Shown: piece by piece, positions 24,888 through 34,150 of the stretch
Layout of the letters: the number at the start of each line of letters is the position of its first letter
Numbering within the stretch: the stretch's first letter is position 1
Source of the DNA: Candidatus Bathyarchaeum tardum
GTDB taxonomy: Archaea; Thermoproteota; Bathyarchaeia; Bathyarchaeales; Bathyarchaeaceae
DNA length: 64,000 nucleotides
Reading direction: 5' to 3'
NCBI GenBank assembly: GCA_029762755.1
Contig: JARVGH010000002.1
Location: forward strand, 62,001-126,000
The notes under the pieces: generated by a model
Told to the model about the DNA's origin: nothing
What the model saw: the letters and a program-made list of their open reading frames with translations, nothing else
The model's database searches: none
Made by a program: the position numbers and the translations under genes

Positions 24888-26138
24888 TTGCTCAAGCTTT
24901 ACAACACCCTAACCCGGAAACTGGAAGTTTTCAAACCAAAAGAAGAAGGAAAAGTAAAGGTGGTCACCTGTGGGCCTTCAATTTACCAGTTACCCCATAT
25001 TGGCAACTACAGAACTTTCATGTTTGAAGATGTGCTTCAAAGGTACCTAGAATATTTGGGATACGATGTTCAAAGATTAATCAACATAACAGACGTAGAA
25101 GACAAAACTTTAGTTGAAGCTTCTAAACAAAAAGTTCCACCAAACGAGTTAACCCAAAAAAACATTGAAATTTTTCTTGATGAACTCAAACAACTAAAAA
25201 TCAAGATTCCTGATTTTATTGAACGGTCTTCCACCTCAGTTAACCAAGCTGTTGAATTAATCAAAATTTTATTAGAAAAAGGCTATGCTTACGGGTACAC
25301 TTACAAAGGTCGAAAAAACGTGTATTATGATCCATTAAAGTTTGATGGATTTGGTAAACTTTATGGTCTTGACATGAGCAAGTGGCCCAAGCAGCATCGC
25401 CGTTTTCATCGTGATAACTATTCTGGTGACAGATGGAATAAAGGGGATTTCATTTTATGGCGAGGATACAAAAAAGGTGACACATTGTTTTGGGAGACAA
25501 AACTAGGCAAAGGACATCCGGCATGGAACATTCAAGATCAAGCAATGGTAAAAAAAACTTTTGGATTCAACGTTGACATTTGGTGCAGCGGAATAGATAG
25601 TACACATCGTCATCATGATTACATTATAGCAACAGTTGAATCAATTATTGATAGATCCTTTGTAAACTATTGGCTTCATTGTTCTCATTTGATTTTTGAC
25701 GGTGAAAAAATGTCCAAACGCAAAGGGAATATCAAATATCCAAAAGATTTGATTGAAACAGAATGCATTTGGAACAACATTCGGTTCTTTCTGATTTATG
25801 GTCATTATCGGCGAAAACTCAATTTTACGTTCACTGAATACTCTAAAACTTGTGATTTGCTAAATAATTTTCGAGGAATGGTTGAAAAATTACGGGTACC
25901 CCAAAACTCCAAACAAAAATCTTGCGCTACTACAAAGAAGCTGGTTACAAAAATAAAAACAAATTTCGAGAAACACATGAACAACGATTTGCACGTTAAG
26001 ACTGCTTTCAATTCTTTGTATATTACGGTTTCACAAATGGTTCAACTTAATGAGAAAAATCTGGTAAGCGCTGAAGACTCAAAAAAAGCTTTAGCAAATC
26101 TTAAGGCAATTGACTCTGTATTACGGGTGATTTTCTGA
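24888..26138 (+). CDS. cysS: Divergent cysteinyl-tRNA synthetase-like protein
   Basis: 416 residues from TTG at 24888, which follows GGTGA by 5 nt and puts the conserved cysteine at residue 28 as in E. coli CysRS; GTG at 24879 is less likely. Class I motifs are intact: PHIGN (36-40) and GEKMSKRKGN. Two zinc ligands are not conserved: the WHIECS cysteine is replaced in PAWNIQDQAM, and the PHHENE glutamate in HRHHDYII; C28 and one His remain. The C-terminus is also shorter than the 461-residue bacterial enzyme. It may be a true but zinc-poor CysRS or a paralogue joining cysteine to another molecule. Confidence 0.8.
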   Translation: MLKLYNTLTRKLEVFKPKEEGKVKVVTCGPSIYQLPHIGNYRTFMFEDVLQRYLEYLGYDVQRLINITDVEDKTLVEASKQKVPPNELTQKNIEIFLDELKQLKIKIPDFIERSSTSVNQAVELIKILLEKGYAYGYTYKGRKNVYYDPLKFDGFGKLYGLDMSKWPKQHRRFHRDNYSGDRWNKGDFILWRGYKKGDTLFWETKLGKGHPAWNIQDQAMVKKTFGFNVDIWCSGIDSTHRHHDYIIATVESIIDRSFVNYWLHCSHLIFDGEKMSKRKGNIKYPKDLIETECIWNNIRFFLIYGHYRRKLNFTFTEYSKTCDLLNNFRGMVEKLRVPQNSKQKSCATTKKLVTKIKTNFEKHMNNDLHVKTAFNSLYITVSQMVQLNEKNLVSAEDSKKALANLKAIDSVLRVIF

Positions 26139-26157
26139 CAAAAGGAAGCTCTTAGAT

Positions 26158-27240
26158 GTGGCAAAAAAGAAAAAACGCATAATTTTTCATGTTGACATGG
26201 ATCACTTTTTTGCAGCAATAGAAGAAAGAGAGCGCCCCGAAATTAAAGGCAAACCAGTAGTAGTAGGTGCTGACCCAAAACAAGGCAAAGGACGCGGAGT
26301 AGTAAGCACCAGTAATTATGAAGCACGTAATTATGGAATAACCTCTGGGGTTCCAATTACACGGGCTTGGTCATTGTGTCCTGATGCTATTTTTCTTCCT
26401 GTAAATTATTCCCTTTATCGGAAAGTTTCTGCAAGAATAATGAAAATCTTACAAACTTATGCCGATAAGTTCGAAGGTTGGGGCTTAGATGAAGCATTTT
26501 TGGATGTTACTACTAATGTTAATAATTTTGATGATGCAGAACAATTAGCGCTAAAAATCAAAAACGAAGTAATCCAAAAAGAACGATTAACTTGTTCGAT
26601 TGGAGTTGGACCCAACAAGCTTGTGGCAAAGATAGCTAGTGACTTTGTGAAGCCAGACGGTCTAACAATTGTGCAACCTGAAGATGCTGAATCTTTTTTA
26701 TCGCCCCTTAGGGTACGTAAACTATTGTGGGTGGGAAAGAAAACCGAAATCCGCCTAAATAATATGGGAATCAAAACTATAGGGGATTTAGCAAAATATA
26801 ACCCAAACATTCTAGCAGAAAAATTTGGTTCATCAGGCACTCAGTTGTATTTGATGGCTCAGGGTATTGATGAAAGTGATGTTCAAGAACATTGGGAACA
26901 AAAATCAATGAGCCGAGAAACAACGTTCCAACAAGACATGTCCGATTTTGATATTGTTTTAGATATTGTTAATGCATTATCAGAAGATTTACATCAAGAA
27001 TTAGTTGCTTCAGATTTTCTTTTCAAAACAGTTACAATCAAAATACGTTACGAAAACTTTGAAACACATACCCACGGGAAAACGTTAACCATTTTTTCAG
27101 ACCAACTAAAGGACATACAAAAAACCGCTGTTGATCTCGTAAAAGATTATTTGTTTCTTGACCGAAAGGTTCGTTTAATTGGTGTGCGCCTTTCTAACTT
27201 GTTTTCTGCTGAAAAACAGACGCGATTAACGGATCATTAG
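26158..27240 (+). CDS. dinB: DNA polymerase IV (Y family translesion polymerase)
   Basis: 360 residues, GTG start 19 nt after the cysS-like stop. Palm motifs FHVDMDHFFAAIEERE and GWGLDEAFLDVTTNV provide the catalytic acids; RGVVSTSNYEARNYGI and CSIGVGPNKLVAKIASDFVKPDG are DinB blocks; the little-finger domain occupies about 235-345. It copies past DNA lesions. A usual length; the last residues (EKQTRLTDH) lack an obvious clamp-binding motif. Confidence 0.95.
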   Translation: MAKKKKRIIFHVDMDHFFAAIEERERPEIKGKPVVVGADPKQGKGRGVVSTSNYEARNYGITSGVPITRAWSLCPDAIFLPVNYSLYRKVSARIMKILQTYADKFEGWGLDEAFLDVTTNVNNFDDAEQLALKIKNEVIQKERLTCSIGVGPNKLVAKIASDFVKPDGLTIVQPEDAESFLSPLRVRKLLWVGKKTEIRLNNMGIKTIGDLAKYNPNILAEKFGSSGTQLYLMAQGIDESDVQEHWEQKSMSRETTFQQDMSDFDIVLDIVNALSEDLHQELVASDFLFKTVTIKIRYENFETHTHGKTLTIFSDQLKDIQKTAVDLVKDYLFLDRKVRLIGVRLSNLFSAEKQTRLTDH

Positions 27241-27339
27241 CGGTTTTTTATATGTATTTGGTCTAATCTAGTTTTTTAACGGAAAAAACCAGTAACATTA
27301 ATAGGTTGTTATACTTCCCTTTTTTGCAAGTGATGATGT

Positions 27340-27735
27340 TTGCCTAAAATGGATGTTATGATTCAAAGTGGTCGAAGCATTATTCAAGGTCGAGGCAAAG
27401 AGATGGGAAAACTCTCCGACGTCTACATCAAAGATGTCACGGAAGTAAAAATGCATTCCCAAGACATGGAAGCTCTTGGCATCGAACCAAATACCAACGT
27501 TAAACTTACAACCCAATTCGGTAGCGTGGTTTTGCGCGCTGTCCAAACTGATGAACTTCCTGGACCAAAATATGTGTTTATCAGTTATGGTCCATGGGTA
27601 AACTATATTGTGGATTACAGAACCCACGGAACAGGTATGCCTTCAATCAAATGGGTTGAAGGTCAAATTGAACCTGCACCGACTGAAAAAGTTCTCACTA
27701 TCGACGAAGTACTAGCTGACCTACGAACAGAGTAA
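27340..27735 (+). CDS. fwdD: Formylmethanofuran dehydrogenase subunit D
   Basis: 131 residues from TTG at 27340 (GTGATGAT upstream; ATG at 27349 is an alternative). It is a molybdopterin-dinucleotide-binding beta-barrel: MIQSGRSIIQGRGKEMGKLSDVYIKDVTEVKMHSQDME, then LTTQFGSVVLRAV and GPWVNYIVDYRTHGTGMPSIKWVEG. FwdD closes the tungsten/molybdenum site of the complex that reduces CO2 to formate and attaches it to methanofuran. First gene of fwdD-fwdA-fwdC-mch. Confidence 0.92.
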   Translation: MPKMDVMIQSGRSIIQGRGKEMGKLSDVYIKDVTEVKMHSQDMEALGIEPNTNVKLTTQFGSVVLRAVQTDELPGPKYVFISYGPWVNYIVDYRTHGTGMPSIKWVEGQIEPAPTEKVLTIDEVLADLRTE

Positions 27736-27748
27736 GGAGGAATTTAAA

Positions 27749-29440
27749 TTGAAAGAACTAATAATTAAAAACGGATTAGTTTATGACCCCCTGAATAAAA
27801 TAAACGGAGAAAAAATGGACATCTGCATCAGAGATGACAAAATCGTCGAATCTGTTAGCGACAAAGCAGAAGTCATTGACGCTTCTGGCATGCTTGTTAT
27901 GCCTGGAGGTGTAGACCTTCATAGCCACATAGCCGGTGGAGAAGTAGACACCGCTCGTATGCTGCGACCGGAAGATCACTACCAAGACTATGAATACAAA
28001 ACTGCAATAACACATTCAGGTGTGGGATATTCTCTTCCTACTACTTACACAACAGGTTATCGTTATTCTCGAATGGGATACACAACCGTTATGACTCCTT
28101 CTGCTGTTGCCCTTCAAGCACGTCATGTTCATGAAGAACTTAAAGACACACCGATGCTTGATAGTGGAATTTTCACATTATTAGGTGACTGGTGGTTCAG
28201 TTTAGAACACATCCGAGATGGATTACTTGAAAAAAACGCGGCTCACCTTGCATGGATGCTTAACTCTTCTAAAGCATATGCAATCAAAGTAGTTAATCCC
28301 GGAGGCTTAGAATCGTGGGGCTTTGGACGAAACGTACGAGGAATTGATGACGAAGTTCCAAATTTTGGAATCACTCCCCGAGAAATTGTTAGAGGATTAA
28401 TTAAAGCCAATACTTTGCTTAATTTGCCTCATTCTATTCATCTTCATTGTAACCGGCTAGGTCAGCCTGGAAACAGTGCAGTTACTTTAGAGACAATGAA
28501 AGCAGTAGAAAACTTGGCTAAAGACGACAAACCAATCATGCACATCACTCACGTCCAGTTTAATGCTTATGGCGGTGAAGACTGGTCAACTTTCAAGTCT
28601 GGTGCAGAAGAACTTTCAAAATACATGAACAATCATAATCACGTAACCATGGATATGGGTCAAGTAACATTTACTGATACGACAACAATGACTGCTGATG
28701 GTCCTGCCCAGTTTGGCTTGTACAATGTAACAGGAAACAAGTGGGTAAACCATGACGTTGGAGTAGAAACAGCTGGTGGTATTGTTCCAATAAAGTATAA
28801 ACGCTCCAGTCCAGTAAACGGTTTACAATGGTCAATTGGCTTGGAAATGGCTCTTTTAGTTAAAGACCCTTGGAAAATTTTTATGACCACCGATCACCCG
28901 AATGGTGGACCATTTACTTTGTATCCTAAGGTAATTACTTGGTTAATGAGCAAAGATGCACGTGAGAAAGTATTAAAGAAAATTCACCGACAAGCAAAAC
29001 GAAAAAGCTTGTTGCCCACAATCGACCGTGAACTCACATTATATGAACTAGCTGTTATGACTCGTGCAGGGACTGCAAAGGTTCTTGGAATGAAACAGAA
29101 AGGTCATCTCGGGGTTGGAGCTGATGCAGATGTTGCAATCTACAACATTAATCCTGAACAAGTAGACATTGCCAAGAAATACTTGACTTTCCGAAAAGCT
29201 CTGAAGAAAGCAGCTTACACAATCAAAGGCGGCGAAATTGTAGTAAAAGACGGAAAAGTTGTCAAAGAGGTATTCGGTAATGTTCATCACCTTAACATTG
29301 AAACCAAAATGCCTGCAGATGCATATGGCGACCTTCAAGCAAGATTCAAAGAATACGTGACCGTAGAATACGAAAACTATCCAATTCAGGACGGATTTGT
29401 ACATAATCCAATTTCTATACCAGTTAAAGCGGGGGTATAA
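27749..29440 (+). CDS. fwdA: Formylmethanofuran dehydrogenase subunit A
   Basis: 563 residues, TTG start after an excellent AAGGAGGAA site. It belongs to the amidohydrolase superfamily: VMPGGVDLHSHIAGGE (first metal histidines), SIHLHCNRLGQPGN, IMHITHVQFNAYGG and FMTTDHPNGGPF (last metal aspartate/histidine). Its binuclear metal site condenses formate with methanofuran, or hydrolyses formylmethanofuran. Full length, 13 nt after fwdD. Confidence 0.95.
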   Translation: MKELIIKNGLVYDPLNKINGEKMDICIRDDKIVESVSDKAEVIDASGMLVMPGGVDLHSHIAGGEVDTARMLRPEDHYQDYEYKTAITHSGVGYSLPTTYTTGYRYSRMGYTTVMTPSAVALQARHVHEELKDTPMLDSGIFTLLGDWWFSLEHIRDGLLEKNAAHLAWMLNSSKAYAIKVVNPGGLESWGFGRNVRGIDDEVPNFGITPREIVRGLIKANTLLNLPHSIHLHCNRLGQPGNSAVTLETMKAVENLAKDDKPIMHITHVQFNAYGGEDWSTFKSGAEELSKYMNNHNHVTMDMGQVTFTDTTTMTADGPAQFGLYNVTGNKWVNHDVGVETAGGIVPIKYKRSSPVNGLQWSIGLEMALLVKDPWKIFMTTDHPNGGPFTLYPKVITWLMSKDAREKVLKKIHRQAKRKSLLPTIDRELTLYELAVMTRAGTAKVLGMKQKGHLGVGADADVAIYNINPEQVDIAKKYLTFRKALKKAAYTIKGGEIVVKDGKVVKEVFGNVHHLNIETKMPADAYGDLQARFKEYVTVEYENYPIQDGFVHNPISIPVKAGV

Positions 29441-29442
29441 AA

Positions 29443-30255
29443 ATGGTAACTTTAAAACCTAAATTTGTTTCAAAATATCCAATTGAAGGAAGAAGTATAA
29501 CTCCTGACGTTTTTGCAGGAAAAACAATCAAAGAAGTCAGCGAACTAGAAGCATGGGAAGGAAACCGAAAACTAACCCTTGCTGACCTATTCGAAATTTC
29601 CGATGATACAGACTCAAAAGACATGATAAAAATTGTAGGCGATGCAAGCAAAGTGCGAAACGTTGGAATGAACATGACCTCCGGAAAAATACTTGTCGAC
29701 GGAGAAATTGGTTGGCACGTTGGTGAAATGATGCGTGGTGGTTCAATAGTAGTGACAGGTAACACTGGTTCATGGGCAGGTTCCCAAATGAAAGGTGGAA
29801 CAATCGAAATCAAAGGTGATACAGGTGATTACATCGGTTCTGCTTACAGGGGAAGCGATAAAGGCATGACCGGGGGAACAGTTATTGTTCATGGAAACGC
29901 AGGAAACGAAATTGGCAACAACATGAAAGGTGGATTAATCAAAGTAATGGGAACTGTTGGCATATTCGCTGGTGTTCACATGCACGGTGGAACTATCTTG
30001 ATTCAAGGCGAATCAGCAAGACGTGCAGGAGGACACATGACTGGTGGCAAAATTATTCTAATGGGCAAAACTGAAGACGTTTTGCCGTCATTTTCCATTG
30101 AAGAAATCAAAAAATCTGTAAAAGTTGAGGGCGAAAAGGTAGTTGGTCCCTTTTATCTTTTTGAGGGTGATATGGCCGCTGACGGAAAAGGAAAACTATA
30201 CATTTCCCAACCAAATAATCCACAACTAAGTTCATACGAAAAATATCTAGAATAA
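29443..30255 (+). CDS. fwdC: Formylmethanofuran dehydrogenase subunit C
   Basis: 270 residues, starting 2 nt after the fwdA stop. The right-handed beta-helix shared with the glutamate synthase alpha C-terminus shows as repeated G-x-I-x-V-x-G turns (GKILVDGEIGWHVGEMMRGG, GGTIEIKGDTGDYIG, GGTVIVHGNAGNEIG). It scaffolds the FwdA/FwdB/FwdD assembly. The catalytic subunit gene fwdB and the polyferredoxin genes are not in this window. Confidence 0.94.
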   Translation: MVTLKPKFVSKYPIEGRSITPDVFAGKTIKEVSELEAWEGNRKLTLADLFEISDDTDSKDMIKIVGDASKVRNVGMNMTSGKILVDGEIGWHVGEMMRGGSIVVTGNTGSWAGSQMKGGTIEIKGDTGDYIGSAYRGSDKGMTGGTVIVHGNAGNEIGNNMKGGLIKVMGTVGIFAGVHMHGGTILIQGESARRAGGHMTGGKIILMGKTEDVLPSFSIEEIKKSVKVEGEKVVGPFYLFEGDMAADGKGKLYISQPNNPQLSSYEKYLE

Positions 30256-30270
30256 ATTTGGTGAAAACAT

Positions 30271-31242
30271 TTGACAAACTTAAAACTTTGCGTTAATCAA
30301 CTAGCATATAATCTAGCAATGGAACTTTGTGGCAACGCCAACGAATATGGTGTTGTAGTAAAAAAAACTACTTCAGGCGCTATCTTGATCGATGCTGGAA
30401 TCGAAGCAAAAGGCGGTTACGCTGCAGGAAAAGTCATTACGGAAATTTGTCTGGGTGGCTTAGGAACAGCCGAAATTGTTTACAAAAACTATGATGATCT
30501 TGACATTCCATCTATTCTAGTTCATACCGATTATCCTGCAATTTCAACTTTAGGCTCCCAGTTTGCAGGCTGGCAAATCAAAGCAGATAAGTACACTGCA
30601 ATGGGATCTGGACCTGCCCGAGCCTTATCTCTTAAACCCAAAGAATTGTACGAAAAAATTGCTTACACTGACAATTCAGATGTTGCTGTTCTTGTTCTGG
30701 AAACATCAACCGAGCCAACTGAAGAAGCAATAACCAAAATCTGTGATGCATGTAACGTAGATCCAAATAATCTGGTTTTAGTCCTTGTACCTACCAGTTG
30801 TATTGCAGGTTCTGTTCAAATTTCTGGAAGAATCGTTGAAACTGGTTTGCACAAACTAACTGAACTCGGATTTGACCCTAAACTTGTTAGTCATGGTTGC
30901 GGTTATGCTCCAATAGCACCTGTGCACCCTAAATCTGCTCAGGCTATGGGACGAACAAACGACGCAATAATCTATGCTGGTACCGCTTACTACACAGTGA
31001 ACGCTGAAGATGAAGAAGCACTAAAAGAACTATTAGAAAAAGCTCCAGCTTCAAAATCAAAAGGTTATGGTCAACCTTTCATGAAAATTTTCAAAGAAGC
31101 TGACTATGACTTCTACAAGATTGACCCTGGATTGTTTGCTCCTGCAGTTTTCGTGATAAACAATGCTGCTACGGGTAAAACTTTCCGTGCTGGAAAAGTT
31201 GACATCGAAGTCTTTAAGAGTTCAATAAAACTTCAAGATTAA
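30271..31242 (+). CDS. mch: Methenyltetrahydromethanopterin cyclohydrolase
   Basis: 323 residues, TTG start 5 nt after GGTGA. Signatures include LCVNQLAYNLAMELCGNANEYG, GAILIDAGIEAKGGYAAGK, AGWQIKADKYTAMGSGPARAL, SCIAGSVQISGRIVETGLHKL and HGCGYAPIAPVHP. Mch interconverts formyl- and methenyl-H4MPT, step three of the pathway. Its place in the fwd operon allows coordinated supply of steps one and three; ftr (step two) and mtdB (step four) are nearby in other units. Confidence 0.96.
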   Translation: MTNLKLCVNQLAYNLAMELCGNANEYGVVVKKTTSGAILIDAGIEAKGGYAAGKVITEICLGGLGTAEIVYKNYDDLDIPSILVHTDYPAISTLGSQFAGWQIKADKYTAMGSGPARALSLKPKELYEKIAYTDNSDVAVLVLETSTEPTEEAITKICDACNVDPNNLVLVLVPTSCIAGSVQISGRIVETGLHKLTELGFDPKLVSHGCGYAPIAPVHPKSAQAMGRTNDAIIYAGTAYYTVNAEDEEALKELLEKAPASKSKGYGQPFMKIFKEADYDFYKIDPGLFAPAVFVINNAATGKTFRAGKVDIEVFKSSIKLQD

Positions 31243-31808
31243 CTAGATTTTTTTATATCTGACCATCGCTTGTACAAGTGATGGTCAATTCCCAGTACAT
31301 CTAAAATTCTTCCAACAACAAAATCGACTAATGCATCAATGTTTTCTGGTTTATGATAAAACGCAGGCATTGCTGGAACAATATGAACTCCTTGTTGAGA
31401 TAGTTCGAGCATGTTTTTTAGGTGAATACTGCTTATGGGAGTTTCACGTGGCACAAGAACTAGTTTTCTTTTTTCTTTAATCATTACGTCTGCAGCGCGC
31501 AAAACCGCATTTTCTGCAAATCCATTAGCTATACCTGCTAATGTCTTCATGCTGCACGGAACAATTACCATTCCATTAGTTTTGTATGAACCGCTAACGA
31601 TTGGAGAACTCCAATCATCAATTTCGTGAACGTGAGTTGCCAATTCATTTACAGTATCAACTGAGGCTTCTAGTTCAAATTTGATTATTTTTTTGGCTGC
31701 TTCGCTGATCACAAGATGTGTCTCAACTTTGTTTTTGTTCAGTTCCTCAAGTAACCGCTTGCCGTAAATTATGCCGCTTGCTCCAGTTATTGCTACTGTT
31801 AACTTCAC
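31239..31808 (-). CDS. ubiX: UbiX-family flavin prenyltransferase
   Basis: 189 residues. It begins MKLTVAITGASGIIYGKRLLEELN (FMN-binding) and contains IVPCSMKTLAGIANGFAENAVLRAADV and LVPRETPISSIHLKNMLELSQQGVHIVPAMPAFY, the conserved UbiX blocks. It makes prenylated FMN for UbiD-type decarboxylases; no ubiD is in the window. Its stop overlaps the mch stop from the opposite strand by 4 nt. Confidence 0.93.
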   Translation of the reverse strand: MKLTVAITGASGIIYGKRLLEELNKNKVETHLVISEAAKKIIKFELEASVDTVNELATHVHEIDDWSSPIVSGSYKTNGMVIVPCSMKTLAGIANGFAENAVLRAADVMIKEKRKLVLVPRETPISSIHLKNMLELSQQGVHIVPAMPAFYHKPENIDALVDFVVGRILDVLGIDHHLYKRWSDIKKSS

Positions 31809-31888
31809 ATAAGCACCTAGAATACTATATACCTGTTATTCACTAAAGCCTTTTGGAAAAAAATAAAAAAAGCAAGTGTTACACTTTT

Positions 31889-32530
31889 TTACGTACTTTC
31901 AGGGGTTAATGTTGGAATTCTTTTAAAGAGTATGACTCCAATTGTAAATGCCGCAACAATGTCAATTATTCCTTGTATTATGTTCCAAAAAGCTACTTCG
32001 CCGATGAAGGCTCCTAATCCAATCAGTCCTAATGAATTTCCAAAGAAACTAATAGAATCAGTCTTTGAGAACATGCCGATTATCACATCAGGTGTCATGT
32101 TGTAGAATACAGGTAATGCGAAGTAAAAATTGACAAGAATAGTAACTACAACTCTTATTATAATTGCCAATGCTCCCGCGAACAGGAAAAGCCGTTTTTT
32201 GTCTAAGAGTTTTTTTGTTCCACCAATTTTTGCTGCAAAAATGGCGGGAATTAAGAACATCCAAATCGTTGCTAACGGTTTCATTATTGCTCCAACTGGT
32301 CCCCCTGCTCCTGGACCAACAAATCCAATGAGTGGTGAGCTGATGGCTACGCACAGTAATGTTGGTTTAACCCCAAATAATATCCAGCAAATCATCCATG
32401 GCATTGCGACTAGGTCTATTCGTAACATCCAAGGGGTAAGAAAAATGGGGGGTAAGCTTTGCATTAATATTGTAAGTGGAGCCAATATTGCAGCGCCTGC
32501 AAGTTTTACGGTTGGTCTGTTAAGGTTCAT
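31889..32530 (-). CDS. Membrane protein resembling ECF transporter substrate-binding (S) component
   Basis: 213 residues with about six membrane helices. VKLAGAAILAPLTILMQSLPPIFLTPWM, LVAMPWMICWILFGVKPTLLCVAISSPLIGFVGPGAGGPVGAIMKPLATIWMFL and a C-terminal helix resemble vitamin-type S components (the Gly-rich GPGAGGPVG loop before a Lys is typical). No ATPase or T component lies next to it. The substrate is unknown. Confidence 0.55.
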   Translation of the reverse strand: MNLNRPTVKLAGAAILAPLTILMQSLPPIFLTPWMLRIDLVAMPWMICWILFGVKPTLLCVAISSPLIGFVGPGAGGPVGAIMKPLATIWMFLIPAIFAAKIGGTKKLLDKKRLFLFAGALAIIIRVVVTILVNFYFALPVFYNMTPDVIIGMFSKTDSISFFGNSLGLIGLGAFIGEVAFWNIIQGIIDIVAAFTIGVILFKRIPTLTPEST

Positions 32531-32674
32531 GATGTTGTCTCCTAGTTTTTGACTCTACAATATCAACTTATTTAAGAGTAACTACCTATATTTGAGTAAT
32601 GTTTGGCGTTTTTTGCAAAATGTTTTAAACACTGTTTAAAAATTACTCTACAAAGAACACAGGAGAATTCCAAG

Positions 32675-33916
32675 ATTCAAGAACTTAAACTGAATGAAGT
32701 CCACAACTGGTTAACTAAAGAAACGGAATCTACAGTTAAATCACTTAATGGACAAGCAAACCAATTGCTCCATGATATCAAAAGTCGGCTTGACGAACTT
32801 TTTGAGTCTTCTGAAAAACTTATACAGGATGCAGAAAAAGAAATGGCACGCGGAAGCCGAAAAACGTTTCGGCGTGCAAAGTTTTTGTTTAAACTTGCGG
32901 GTAATTTTTCTGATCTAATCGATGAGGTTGTTATTCCTGATGAAATTAACAGCCAAACTCTTGGTGAGGTATCTGAAAAACTAACTAAAGCCATGGAAAA
33001 AATCAATCAAGAAAAAAATAAATGGTTTAAAGCTCTTGCCCCATATTTTATTCTTTCCCGCAGGCGATTCGATGCGTCTTACAAAAAAGCTGAAGACCCC
33101 TACCAAACGTTAATTGCTTTTTTATCTGATGATTACTCTAAAGCGGTACAAATTGAAAGTGTTCCTCAAAAAATTGTGGAACTCCAACAGGTCTTGGAAG
33201 AACTTAAAAAATATAATGCATCAGAAAAATCTAGAACAGACGAACATGAAAAACTTGAAAAGCAAATTAAAGAAAATCAACAAAAATTGAAAGCTTTGCA
33301 AAATCAAAGTGAACTATTTGACCTTGCACAGTTGAATTCTAAAATTAATGAATTGACTGGAGCTGTGAAATATGAGCTTCGGCATCTGGAAAAATCTCTT
33401 TTAAAATTTCAAACTTTAGTGAGCAACCCTGGTTACAGTCTTGCTCCTGATGCAAACAGCAAACTAGCTGAATACCAGAACAATCCATTTGAAGCCTTGG
33501 CAACTGAAAAAGTAGGATATCCTTTGTTGAAGTCTATTCTGCAAAAAATTGATACTGCACTGAATAACAAAAAAATGAAACTTAAACCAAGCAGGTTACG
33601 AAAAGCAAAAGAACAAATTGTAAGAATTGTTCAAAAGGATGTTTTATTGTCACTTCAACGTGACTGCACCCAATTTTTTGATAAAAAACGTGAATTGCTC
33701 TCTTCAGGTGCATTAAATGAATGTAAAGATGAAAAAGCAGAATTACAAGATTCTTTGAAAAGTCTTGAAATTAAAAAAAGTTTACTGGAAGCTAAAAACG
33801 ATAGATTATCTAAAGAACATGAAGAAGCAAAAAAAAGAGCAGATGAACAAAAAAAAGAGCTTGAAAGCTTATTGTCAACTGTTACGGGGAGTTCAGTTAA
33901 AATCGTTTTAGATTAA
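32675..33916 (+). CDS. Long coiled-coil protein of unknown function; apparent AUU start
   Basis: About 413 residues, highly charged and almost wholly helical, with strong coiled coils (about 185-250 and 355-405 of the product) and a basic patch SRKTFRRAKFLFKLAG. The only good ribosome site, AGGAG at 32661-32665, is followed 9 nt later by ATT CAA GAA; no ATG, GTG or TTG fits it. A TTG at 32603 keeps the frame open upstream but lacks a ribosome site. No membrane segment or enzymatic motif is seen. A structural or chromosome-associated role is possible. Confidence 0.65.
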   Translation: MQELKLNEVHNWLTKETESTVKSLNGQANQLLHDIKSRLDELFESSEKLIQDAEKEMARGSRKTFRRAKFLFKLAGNFSDLIDEVVIPDEINSQTLGEVSEKLTKAMEKINQEKNKWFKALAPYFILSRRRFDASYKKAEDPYQTLIAFLSDDYSKAVQIESVPQKIVELQQVLEELKKYNASEKSRTDEHEKLEKQIKENQQKLKALQNQSELFDLAQLNSKINELTGAVKYELRHLEKSLLKFQTLVSNPGYSLAPDANSKLAEYQNNPFEALATEKVGYPLLKSILQKIDTALNNKKMKLKPSRLRKAKEQIVRIVQKDVLLSLQRDCTQFFDKKRELLSSGALNECKDEKAELQDSLKSLEIKKSLLEAKNDRLSKEHEEAKKRADEQKKELESLLSTVTGSSVKIVLD

Positions 33917-34006
33917 ACCATTTTCTGTTTTTTGCTAAATGCCTAGAAGTTAACTCTATAACATTGTTTCAGAATGCTTAAGTCTTTTTTGAAAAATAAT
34001 TAGGTA

Positions 34007-34069
34007 TGATATGTAGCAAGATTGAAAAATTCCAGAGAGAGAAAGGAGTTATCATCCTGCTACATATCA
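34007..34069. repeat. 63-nt long hairpin between coiled-coil gene and fno
   Basis: TGATATGTAGCAaGAT (34007-34022) pairs with ATCcTGCTACATATCA (34054-34069): 16 positions, one mismatch. The 31-nt loop holds a purine run GAGAGAGAAAGGAG. It sits 91 nt after the upstream stop and 82 nt before fno, so it could be a leader structure, small RNA or mini transposable element. Confidence 0.55.
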
Positions 34070-34150
34070 CATTATAGTTTTAAGTTTTTACATGTATTTT
34101 TAATTTTCTTTTTACGCTAAATTTATTTATTCCGATTAGATTGAGTTAGC

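Noticed and set aside
27340-31242. Evidence of methanogenesis
   Set aside because: The fwd/ftr/mch genes are shared by methanogens and non-methanogens; no mcr, mtr or F420-dependent mtd/mer is in the window.
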